Part shown: positions 26,193-36,700 of the stretch, piece after piece
Position numbering within the stretch: position 1 is the first letter of the stretch
How the letters are laid out: the number at the start of each line of letters is the position of its first letter
Assembly: GCA_015499995.1 (NCBI GenBank)
Contig: JADNRV010000004.1
Coordinates: 992,001-1,056,000 of the forward strand
Direction of reading: 5' to 3'
Origin: Flammula alnicola
Lineage: Eukaryota > Basidiomycota > Agaricomycetes > Agaricales > Strophariaceae
Length of the DNA: 64,000 bases
Position numbers and translations under genes: made by a program
Notes under the pieces: generated by a model
Told to the model about the DNA's origin: nothing
Database searches by the model: none
Seen by the model: only the letters and a program-made list of their open reading frames with translations

Positions 26193-28439
26193 TTGTATAT
26201 CGCAATGCACTCGTTCTCGCCAACGTTCAAGGTTCGAGTCAGTAAATGACGAACAGGCTCTCAGGGAAAGCATATCACGAAGGACGCCCATGATATCTGA
26301 TATCTACCGGCGGATTGATTATCCTACTTATACCAGTACGCTTTCATCTTTCATGTTACATGTAGACTCAATCTCGGTTATACCGGATATGTATTTCCAT
26401 CCTCAGGTTTTGCAGGAAGGAAAGAATTTGAACTGCATGCTAGTTATCACTTGCAAGTCACAGAAAAATGAAGCACGACGAAGCCCGATGAAGCTCAATC
26501 GCCCTCGTCATCGAAACGAGCTCCTGCCAATCTCTACCTCATCTGACGAAATCATGGGCTACATCGTGTTATGATCGCTCTTGCACCCTGGGTATACTTT
26601 TCTTGTGAGCCCTTTCTTTAACCATTTCTCCGGAAGGCGATCGAGGTTATGCTCAATCAACGTCGATCCCGAAGCGTCATTGTTCCGCAGCTTTGCGTGG
26701 ATGATGAACTCGGGATAGAGGATCAGCGATCTCTGCATCAGATGCACCTGCTCAAAGATCGGAAGCCTTTGGTGCAATCCTTGATTTCGGTTGGCTTTTC
26801 ACGCTTTGGACCTATCGACGTGGTTGTCCTTGCAGGCTCGCAGACTCCGTCGCCAAATTTATAGAGTTTGCCTGTTACGACTACACTGTTAACTCCACTT
26901 TGACAGAATCGACAGAAACTCAATTTAGTACATTGTAGATATCTAAACGTCGATTATGACGATGGCTTTTGTGAAATGAACCGTGTTCCAAAGAAGTGAA
27001 ACATCTATGACACCGAATGGAACTCTTGTAGACACGTATGCCAGGCCCAGGTCTTCCTTGTTCGTATCCATAATCTCTCCCTGACTACCTTCCATCGATC
27101 TTTGACGACGCGAGGATAGATTGAAGGTGGGATTTTGCCAGCCAATATTGGATAGAAATCGTATTAACTGCCATCCACACCAGGTAACATGAACCTTTGC
27201 ATGACGCTGACCTTCGTTGTCGGCAAGGGGGTCCACAACATCTATGGGGACATCAAGAGAAAGCACGCAATAAAGCGAGAGGAGGAAAGGCACCGTCTCG
27301 AGCAAGATGGGCACGAATCATCTTCATCTGCGACTCTCGGCTGCACTTCGCACCAGCGTGGACGCAGTGGTAGGAAGAGAGCGAAACAGGGAAACCTGCA
27401 CTGCCACCATCAATGGTGCCGACGCGAACACCCTCAACACGAACACCACAACCACCAAAGTCAACAACATCCCGACCAGCCAAGGCTTGACCTAGGTATC
27501 AGTAGCGAAGCACGGGCCAGTGCGGAAGCTCGCGCGTGCCATTCTCGTCACCATCAGCAAGCAAGGGATTTAGGAGTAGCTCCTCCCTTGCACAGTGGGG
27601 CGAACTTGCCGGGTACACACAGAGAAGAAAGCGACGTACCTCCTATGTACGACAGCACAGCACCGCGTTTGCCCGTGTATGATGTTATTGCAAGGGCAAG
27701 TCCTGACGAAACAGAGACGAGAACTCGTCGACATCAGCAAGCGCAATGGCCACACTGTCCAACGCACACGGATCCTACTTCAGAAGTGGGCAACTTCGAA
27801 ATCCCTCACGAGCGATTGGCGGAGCATATGGAACGTTGTCCAGATCGCAGCACGAGCAACCCGCGCACTCTCCATCCTCCAAGGTTGGGTGACACGGCGG
27901 TCGAGGATGATGCTTTTCCGTCGCGCACTATGAACGTAGGGACTTTTGGGCCATCCTCGACAGCTTGCCAGCTTCCGCCTCCTTATGGGTAGTTTGGGAC
28001 AGGCACTGCAATTGGCGGAGGCCACGGAGGGTTTCGAGTTCCTGAGTTCGGTGATCTAGTTTGCTTTTGTGTTTCCCCAAAAGCTTGCCAAAAGCTCTTC
28101 CGAAGACACAAGAGGACACGAGTTCGGTCGTAAAGAGTCCCTTCCTAGTTGCCCGATACTAACGACGTTGGGGCGATATTGTAGGGCAATGCTAATACAA
28201 TCGAGCTTCCGAGAATAACTATCAAGATGAGTACTCAATATATAAGCAGGTAAGGAGCAGCTAGTACTTACAGGAATGACCACAGTGACTGCCGAAGAAA
28301 TGGCAAAAGCCGAATCCATGAAAGCTTTCGAATACCATCTCTATATGTAACTATACCTCAGACCGACAATTGCAATCGATCTTCAGATACCCACTCCTAC
28401 AAAGGACCGCGATCTTTTATATTTCAAGCCACGACAAGG
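26193..28439. other. Unresolved 2.2-kb region, possibly holding a minus-strand gene
   Basis: Several open stretches exist but none could be assembled into a convincing gene. Minus-strand candidates: MDSAFAISSAVTVVIP (about 28319-28272) before a GT donor; a hydrophobic stretch MLLTLVVVVFVLRVFASAPL near 27450; NLSSRRQRSMEGSQGEIMD near 27090; and FGDGVCEPARTTTSIG near 26850 running into EIKDCTKGF. A 267-codon plus-strand frame (27189-27992) is His/Arg/Gln-rich and looks like the shadow of a coding strand. A membrane protein of unknown family on the minus strand is the best guess. Confidence 0.3.
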
Positions 28440-29437
28440 ATGCAGGGATCGGGTTCAAAGACGCATCCACTGTGTCAGTAAACTCATTTTGAGCTTCAAA
28501 TCCGAGTCTCACTGACCCCCGGCATTAGTCGATGCCAGTGACGCAGACGTCATGATACAGTCTTCAGATGGGGTTATATTCCGCATCCACCAGAAGAATC
28601 TCGAAACCCATACGGGTGTATTCCCGCCTGCTGAATTCGACACTCAAGAAGTGGTCTACTTATCGGAACCCGCCAGTGTGCTTGAGATCCTATTTCATTT
28701 CATCTATCCGAAAAGATACCCCGGACTGGAGGATCAAAATTTCGAAGTAGTGGCAGCCGTTGCAGAAGCTGTTGAGAAATACGAGGTTTTTTCTGCTATG
28801 AAAACCTGTGAAGTAAGATTGAGGTGAGTTCAGATCCGGATATTCTTCTAGATCTGCAATCAGTAGACTGAAATTCGAAAAGGGAGTTTCTGCCGGAGCA
28901 TGCAGACCAGATACTATCGCATGCTCTTAAGCATGACTACCCTACCTTGATTGACGAAGCTGCCCCACATCTTGCTCGGTCGGCTTTGGTGTCAGTGCTG
29001 GAAAAACTGCCCTTTAACGGCATACTTCCCTGGGTGATTTATGGATCATTCATCTTGACCGACCTTGTAATAACACCAATACCCCGTAGGTTCGATATCA
29101 GAAGGCGTGGGATGCTATATTCGAGCAGGCAATGCACACAATTAACGTGAAAGCGATTAACAGCTGCTGTACTGGGATCCATCTATGCGAACGCTGTCGG
29201 TTAAGCTTGTTGATATGGGTCACAAAGCTTAAAAGCATTGGAACAGTCTCTACTCTGAAGCAGGAGCTTGAAAACCCCAATGCAAGAACGCCTGTTGTCT
29301 TTGACGTCCTATGCGGAAATCAGTGCAGAGATTGCAGATGCCAGCATCTACCTAGTGTGGTCGATGGGATTCGTAGTGGAATAGAAAATATTCCTGCTTT
29401 TAGCACATTCGTGAGGCCCCACCCCACACCTGTATGA
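28440..29437 (+). CDS. BTB/POZ domain protein (mushroom-type)
   Basis: Four exons (28440-28473, 28529-28823, 28883-29033, 29090-29437) sum to 828 nt, giving 275 residues. The N-terminal BTB fold reads HPLFDASDADVMIQSSDG, FRIHQKNLETHTGVFPP, VYLSEPASVLEILFHFIYP and ends AAVAEAVEKYEVFSAM. The C-terminal half (LPEHADQILSHALKHDYPTL and so on) is alpha-helical and shared by Agaricomycete BTB proteins; it has a Cys cluster (CCTGIHLCERC, CGNQCRDCRC). BTB proteins usually dimerise and often serve as adaptors for cullin-3 ligases, but this family is uncharacterised. The gene overlaps the start of the left inverted arm; its second half has a decayed inverted copy at 46.4-47.1 kb. Confidence 0.82.
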
Positions 29438-29605
29438 TTTAAATGCACTGGGTTCCATCCAGACGTCATGCCACACTGCAGCCTTTCACCATTGCCGAGT
29501 ACATCGTTTAAATGACCAAATATTTCATTCTGTAACCGTATCTAATTACGAGAAGCATGAAAGTAGAACACCATCTACACGACAATCTTTGGATTTGAAA
29601 GGCAC

Positions 29606-31493
29606 TTAGTTTTCCGCCTCGACAAATTCAGACATCATCTCGGCTCTGATTGTCTGGTACTCGTTTATCATGGCCTTGACACCTTTCCACCACTTGGCAT
29701 CGCCTGCACTGGCAGCGTCGCTGACGAACTTCGCCTCCTTGAGATATGGGAAGTGATATTCAATGAAGCGAGATACTGAGATTCCCATTTCGGTGGTGTT
29801 GGTATCGCTGCCCGTGGGCAATTTAATGATTGAGAGCTGCTTGAGTTTATGGGGCATGCGGCGTCCAGACCTTTCGCGTTGCAAAGACCGATCGTCGTGC
29901 AATCGGAGGTCAACGCATATCATGAGATTTGCGAGATTAGGACAGTGCCTGGCCAGAATCTGCAAACTTGATAACGATGGCGCATGGTCGATTGTGGCGG
30001 CAGGGAGGTGCAGAACCTGAATTTCACTCCATTTTTCGTTGGCACAGAGCTCGCGGATATCGTCGTCATTAATGGGGAGAGACAATCCGACAAGCTCGAA
30101 AGACTCGAGCTGTTTGCAACTTGCAAGCGGTGTGAGTGCCTTCTGGGGAAGCTGTAAGTCTTTTCTATCCGTTTGCATCACTACACTCAGACGACGAAGA
30201 GAGGGAGATATGCGACCGCATTCCATTATACAGTTGCTGACTGATATTGCCGAAAGACTTTCAAGTTGCGACCATGTCATGGACGGAACGCTGAGACTGA
30301 TGGTCATGAGTGTTTTCGACTCTTGGACTGATTTGAGGATTTTCGAAATCTCGGCTGGAAGTTCCCGGAGTCGCAGCACCCGAAGCGTATCAAAACCCTC
30401 GATCCTATTTTGGTCCCCCAAATCAGAATAGTCAAATGTAGAGGTTGAGTCCAGGTGTTGACGTTGAAGGATCAAATGTGTTAAATTTGCAAGTCTGCCC
30501 CAGGCTCGAAGAAACGTGGAATGGAGAGTCCCGTTCAGGACTTTCAAATCGAGGATTCGGAGTTTACGGAAGTTCTGGACTAGGCTGAGGGAACTTTGGG
30601 TAAGATGTCCCGCCAAGGCAAGGCTTTCTATCGGTGCTTCTCTTTGGCCCAAAACCGATAGAAACGAGGAAATGACGTCCTCTGTGGAGGAGTCTATGCC
30701 ATTTATAGATAATTGTGTGAGTGAAACTGGACTTGCGAGAAATATGACGCTCAGATTTTCAATATTTCATCGGCATTCCAGGGAGGAGATATAGAGGACC
30801 TTGAGAGCCGGAAATATGGAACCAGTTGGTGGGTTTAAATTTACGAGGCGAAGAATGGCATGGTTCCTGATGGTGTCTTCGAAATTCTTGAGGTGCAAGT
30901 GCCTGACTTTTCGAGCATAAAATGCGAATCGTTCTAGGTCTTCAGATGCAATACCGGGAGTGATTGTCTGTGGTCGAATAAGTGCTGTATGAGCGAATAC
31001 TACACTTGTGTCATAGACCAGCTGCAGAGAGCTTACTTACATATATATCATTTATCTTCACAAAAGTGGGAAGAATCTTGAGAACAGGGATGACGGATTC
31101 CATCACTCTCCATAGAAGTGTCGTTGCAGGATTGAAGAAAGATTTGCATGTGAGAGCAGCGGAGTAGAGAGCCTTTCGTGTAGATGGTTCTACATGCGAG
31201 GTAGTGTCGAAGAAGGACGCCGGGTCGAAGAAAGAGAATACGATGTCAAGGATGTCCTCGTTCACCAAGACTGTCGTGCGAGCCTGGGACTTGGACAGTG
31301 GGCTAGTGTTCGATAGCATCGAGCTTACTCTAAACAGGTACATATATGTGTAAAAACACTTTGCATCGAGTCCTGAGTGCAAAGAGACTCACTCGGGCTG
31401 GGGTCCTCGCTCATCGAACTCAGGTGCGATATTGCTTCCTGCGATCTCAACAGCGAGGGTCTGTGCAGAGGAGACCTCTTCCGATAGGTCCAT
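29606..31493 (-). pseudogene. F-box/LRR-like gene, arm A copy, with an in-frame stop
   Basis: Paralogue of the intact gene at 44372-46245. It starts MDLSEEVSSAQT, has the F-box around VNEDILDIVFSFFDP and CKSFFNPATTLLW, and a C-terminal leucine-rich region with the repeated pattern of long hydrophobic steps (SLSLVQNFRKLRILDLKVLN, LTHLILQRQHLD, ILARHCPNLANLMICVDLR) ending TIRAEMMSEFVEAEN. At 30767-30769 a TGA stands where the paralogue has CGA (Arg), a single C-to-T change. The frame is otherwise open on both sides, so the downstream 348 codons remain readable. A shortened protein from a later start is possible but would lack the F-box. Confidence 0.8.
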
Positions 31494-31738
31494 TACTCGA
31501 AAGATAAGTATGTATGCGAGTTGTGATATAGAGTATCAGTAAGAATGAGAGAGAGATTGCTCAGTGATAACCAACACACGCAATAGATAATTAGGCGCGC
31601 GGACTTTTAAAACAATTTCCCGCCAAAATGCAAAAATTGACAGGCAAAGCTACTTAACGAAAAGCCTCTAGCTTGTTAGAGAAATTTTAGGAACTTCTTA
31701 GGGACCCAAGCTGTTTCGTAGTGGGATCGCCTACTGTA

Positions 31739-31969
31739 AGCGATTGTATGGTGGCAACGTAACGCGTAACGCAACCCTCAAAATGTTGCCTATTCGGCCA
31801 CTTGTAACGCAAAATCTGAGCTCTGGCCTGATTTTTCGCAAAAATTTCCTGGCGAAAAGCTTATTTTCCACTTAAAAAGGAAATTTTATACCGGGCCGGT
31901 GCTCCGGTTGCTAAAGCTGAACCTTCCGAGGTGTAACGCCTCCTCGACCGGTTGCCACCATACAATCGC
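31739..31969. mobile_element. About 230-bp MITE with 19-bp inverted ends
   Basis: The ends GCGATTGTATGGTGGCAAC (from 31740) and its exact inverse (to 31969) form a perfect 19-bp terminal repeat. The flanks are CTACTGTA (31731-31738) and CTACAGTA (31970-31977), an 8-bp direct repeat with one mismatch, so hAT-like insertion is likely. There is no coding sequence inside. The equivalent place in the other inverted arm (near 44,220) lacks it. Confidence 0.75.
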
Positions 31970-32159
31970 CTACAGTACTGGCTCCTTGTCAATCACATTA
32001 CATCTTATACGATGACAACACCCAAACAACGGTACCACCTTTCAAAAAAAAAAAAGATTGTAAGTAGTAAATCCGAGTTGGAGGTACTGCCCATACGCGA
32101 GCTGACAACTGGCGTAACCTCGAGTTCTCCGCCTCCTTCCCGCCATATACGTAGCACCG

Positions 32160-32400
32160 TCATTATGCGCAATCTTTGCAATGCGAAAGGTCTGGTCCCC
32201 GCGTTCCCCGTGTTGAACTCCAGCTTGAACTCTCGATTATTAAATTGCCCGCGGGTACGTCGGACTCTCGCAGCTACTACCGACACCACGAAAATGAGAC
32301 TCGAAGTACCTCGCTTGCTTGAATATCACTTCCCGTATCTCAAGGAATGACGTCGGGACCATGATAAACGAGTATCAGACGATCAGAGCCGAGATGGTGT
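32160..32400 (+). pseudogene. Fragment of the F-box/LRR gene 3' end
   Basis: A degenerate copy of the last part of the F-box/LRR gene, matching 45960-46210 in the same orientation: the base pattern around TGCAATGCGAAAGGTCTGG and the peptide LLEYHFPYLKE are preserved, followed by the degraded end of the gene (GAGTATCAGACGATCAGAGC). Upstream of it the sequence belongs to the arm promoter region. It has small deletions and a premature stop. Evidence of repeated local copying within this cluster. Confidence 0.7.
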
Positions 32401-33748
32401 CCTGAATGTGTTGAGACGTACGGAAATCTAGTACAAAGTCCTTTTTTCAGACCGGAAGGTGGTTGTGCAGATCGTTTTCTATTTTCATCCTAGATATAGA
32501 AATATTTCGAGTTATGCCATACATACTGCAGTCTGATTGCGACTTGCAATTGGTTTATTGCAATTGCACGTATTACTCGAGTCGATTCGGAGCTGGCGTC
32601 CACGCCAGCTATAGGTAGACCTCGACGAGCGAGCGAGCGCGCGCTAAACGGAGAATTGTACATCGAACATCGAAGGTTGGACCTTGGCCGGTGGACGCCC
32701 TGAGGATCTTGTCTAAACAAAAGGTATGTATGTAGGAGCAGCGATCTTACGCTTGAAGACAGGTTGGCTGGGGACTCACCGCTACGTCGCATCGCTTGCG
32801 GCGATGCACGCAACTGCATATCGACACGATGAAAGTCCGAATCGGAGGTACCGGATGCCCTTGACTTTCATCATCGTAAAATGACGACTGGACGAGTGGG
32901 GGTAAGATGCACTTTGTAATGATCTGTAATCACTGCTTCGATATCAGAGATGGACGGACGGACGCGCGCTTTGTGGTGATGGGGCTGTATGTATTGTTAG
33001 GATGCTGTGCAGGTTTCAGCGGTTTCAGACGGTCTGTGAGAGGTTACGCAGTGGATTGGGCAGGGATATTACGAGGAGAATGACGGCGTACAGTACATGG
33101 ATTTGGTGTTGAGAGAGTGCACGATACCGCGTCCTGTATGTACGTATGTCAGTCACACGCTGTCGAAGACATGAAGGATTTTAGCAGGGTGATGCGGTGA
33201 TGATGGGATGTCTATGAATGGACGTGTGTTCCTGGATGAACGTTAGACACGAGACACGAGGGGATGACATGAAAAATTAATACATACATACGTCCACATC
33301 GAACGTCTGACGAAGGTGTTGACTCTGATTCACGGGAGAATACTTACAGGTGAGAGAGACACTGCATAGGTGCATGTGGACAGTCGTGGGTGTCGTGCGA
33401 GAGCACAGGGGTAGATGTAACGAGGTGCACCCGCGTGAGGTAATCCTCCGAAATCGAAGTTGATGAAAGGGAGTAAAAAAATTGCACAGTTTGTGTCAAT
33501 GTGCCCTTGTGACCCCAGCATTACGTATTTATTTCGTACAGGGTAAATAAGCTCGCAGGGGTGATTGGGAGAGCGTCGAGACGAGATGTGTGGTTTGGAT
33601 ACGGGATTGGCGGAGATGAGAGTGGTGGGGACGGATGTAGAAAAAGGCCCGATGTATGTTAATCTCGATAAGGATCTGGTGATCGACGATATCTAATATC
33701 ATAAAGTTGGTTCCCAGCTGCGTGACGTGCCCTTTCCCTTTCACCAAC
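32401..33748. other. Upstream region of the RXT3 gene
   Basis: Long 5' region. 33,000-33,470 belongs to the inverted arm and has a counterpart at 43,585-44,060. The final 280 bp before the RXT3 ATG should hold its 5' UTR and core promoter. No coding region supported. Confidence 0.45.
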
Positions 33749-36700
33749 ATGAACGTAGCTGCTCTCCTCCAAGATTCCCCCTCTGAGGACCGTAAGAGGT
33801 CTTCATCTACTTCACAGCAACAACCAGCAGTACCCATCACAACCCAAACACCGCAACAGCCCCAGCAGCCCCAGCAGAATCCTCCGTCTCCCCAGTGGTC
33901 GCGCACCAGACCCCAGACATGGCCTACACCCTACATCCGTCCAGCCAGCGCACACTCGGATGGCTCGACTGCAAAAGACCCCGCATGGTCGCCGTCGCCC
34001 CACTCCACCTTTCCAGGTGCATCCGGCATTCGCAGCAGAGCAGGTTCCCAATCGTCCTCACACACTCCCACAACCGCCTTCCCCATCCCCTCCTCGTCCC
34101 CATCCACCCAGTTCCACCCCCCGCCCCGCCGTCGCCTCGCCAACACCGGCTCTCCGGGAGCGCTAGCCTCAACCCACCCACCGGTCCGGCCCCGACGCCC
34201 GCTTCCACATCTATCCACGCGTCCCCCGCTCTCGCAGCCCTCCAGCCCATGTCCATGCCCTCCTTGCGCCAGATAATCGAGCCCGTCACTCTCTCCGGCG
34301 CATCCGCTTCTCCCCGCGTCCCTTCTTCCATCGCCTCCGCCCCACCAGGCGTGCCCGGCGTCGGCGGTGGCGGCGCGCCCCTCCTTGCCTCCTCGCAAAT
34401 TCGTCCAGGCCCAGATCAGCAGCAGCCCCTTTTAGGCGCATTCCCTGGTGCGGGGTCCCTGTCCTCCCACCACCTTCAACACCACTCTCCTGCCTCCGCC
34501 GCTCTCGCCCCGGGTTCCTCGTCGAGTTCTTGGGGTCCCGGTCACGTGCAACTATCGAACAACAACGGGAATGGCAACACCACCAACAACACCGCAGCAG
34601 CCATGATGGAGCGTCAGTCTGTTCTTCAAGGTCCGCGCCATGGAGAGCGCAGTGCGAGCATCGATGGTGTTGGAAGAGAGCGTGAACGTGAACGCGAGAG
34701 GGAGAGGGATGCGAGGGAGAGATCCAGAGATGTTGGAAGGGATGTTGTTGCGAGGGATTTGGCTAGAGACAGAGAGGAGAGGAGACGCCTTTCCAATGCC
34801 TCGAACCCGAATTCCTTGCCCTCTAGCACCCTCGTTGGCCCTGGTACGGGCGGCCCGCCGTCCAGTGCGTTCTTGTTATCCGGTTCGTGCTCGTCTTTTC
34901 TTCTTCTTTTGTTTTACTTGCGTTTCTTCTCCTTTTCTATCAACTCTTTTTTTTCGGGTCATCGAACGAACCGTGCTACCATCTGTGCAACGGATTTCAA
35001 CCACATCAGTCATCCTTTCTCTTTTCATCCTTTAAATATGGGCTCTTTTTCTTTTCAACCGGTTTCTGTCTACCTATCTTATCCAACAACACAACTAACC
35101 AACTACCTCTTTCACTTTTACTTCAACAGATGATAAACCCACCTCCATGCCACCCATCGCACCCCCCACCGCCCGGCCCTCCCTATCCCCGTCCATGCCC
35201 TCTTCTCTCGCAGCACGCTCCCAACCGCAGTCCCAATCCCAACAGCCACCCTCGACATCGCCGGTGACGGTACCACGCAGAGCGAGTGGTGCTGGGCGGG
35301 ATGGAGAGGGCGACGTGGTCATGAGGGACCCGAGAGAGATGCGGGACCCGAGAGACGTCAGGGACCCGCGGGACATGAGAGACCCGAGAGACCCGAGAGA
35401 TCTGCGCGATATGCGGATGGGTGGGGAGCGGGAGAGGGAGAGGGAGATGATGCGCGAGAGGGAGATGAGGGAGAGGGATATGAGGGAGCGGGATTTGCGA
35501 GAGCGGGATTTGCGAGAGAGGGATTTGCGAGAGAGGGATTTGCGAGAGAAGGAGAGAGATATGCGCGCGATGCGAGAACGAGATATGCGGGAACGAGATA
35601 TGCGCGAGCGCGAGCGGCTCGGCAGGATCGCGCCACCTCCAACGGGACCTCCATCTGCACCACCCCCAGCACCACCGCCACCACGTGCATCCGGCTCTGA
35701 CGCCGAAGCGTACAGAGACCGCGACCGAGACCGAGAGAGGGCAGAGATCCACAGAGAACGCGAAAGCCAGCGAGAGCGGGAGAGAGAGCAGCAGCTGCGC
35801 GACAGGGCGGATATGGAGCATATTAGAGCGGTGGCTACTTCTCGCCAGCAGCAGCAGCAGCAGATGCAAGGCCAACAGCAGCAGTTGCAACAACGTGAAC
35901 GCGAAAGGGAAAGAGAAAGAGAAAGAGAAAGAGAGAGGGATCACGAGAGGGAGAGAGACAGGGATAACAGAGAAAGGGAAAGAGAGCGGCTGCCCGGCCC
36001 TGGCGTCATCGGTCCTGGCGTTATCCCGCTCGCGCTCGCGCCCCCAGCCGCGGCTGTGGGTGCGGGTGCGGGTGCGGGTTCTGTTATCTCCATGGGTCCG
36101 GAGCGGAGTGGGATTGGTGGACGAGACGGCAGGGAGGGGTTGGGGGAGAGGAGGCCGGTGTCGCCGCTGCATGAGCGGGAGAGGATGGATAGGGAGCGAG
36201 AAAGAGAGAGGATGGATAGGGAAAGAGAAAGAGAAAGAGAGCGGATGGACCGAGAGAGGATGGATAGAGAGCGAGAAAGAGACAGGAAGGAAAGAGAGTG
36301 GGTCGAGCGCGAGAGGGGTATGGCGCATAGACCGTCTTCGTCCGGGTCGTACCCGCCTCCGCCTCCTGGGGCCGGTGGCAGCAGCAGCAGTAACCCTCCG
36401 CCGCTCGTCGGTCTGGGCCCGCCTCCGCCCGGATCCGCCACCTCTTCGGCTGGCGCTGGTGGGCGGGATAGGGATAGGGATAGAGGCAGAGAACGAGACC
36501 GCGACGGACGCGAATTGCGAGACCGCGAACCGCGCGACAGAGACATGCGCGAGCCGCCCGCGATGGCCAACCCGCATCCGTTCATGCACCCGCAGGGCCA
36601 CCTCCATCCGCACCAGCAGCAGCAGCATGGTCCTGGCGGTGGTGGTGGTGGTGGTAATACTCATCCTAATACGCATCCAGGCCACCCAGGCCATCCAAGC

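Larger units (their letters stand above)
28750..33470. repeat. Left arm of a large inverted duplication
   Basis: This arm corresponds, in inverted order, to 43585-47110. Matching landmarks: the BTB C-terminal half, the spacer with CATTCTGTAACC (29530 against 46330), the whole F-box/LRR gene, the patch around 31990-32090 against 44115-44215, and the terminal 33,000-33,470 against 43,585-44,060. Arm A carries extra sequence, including a MITE at 31739-31969 and an F-box fragment at 32160-32400. Limits are estimated by eye. Confidence 0.8.

Noticed and set aside
27189..27992. 267-codon plus-strand frame
   Set aside because: His/Gln/Arg-rich composition without motifs, no homologous pattern, and conflicting open pieces on the minus strand.
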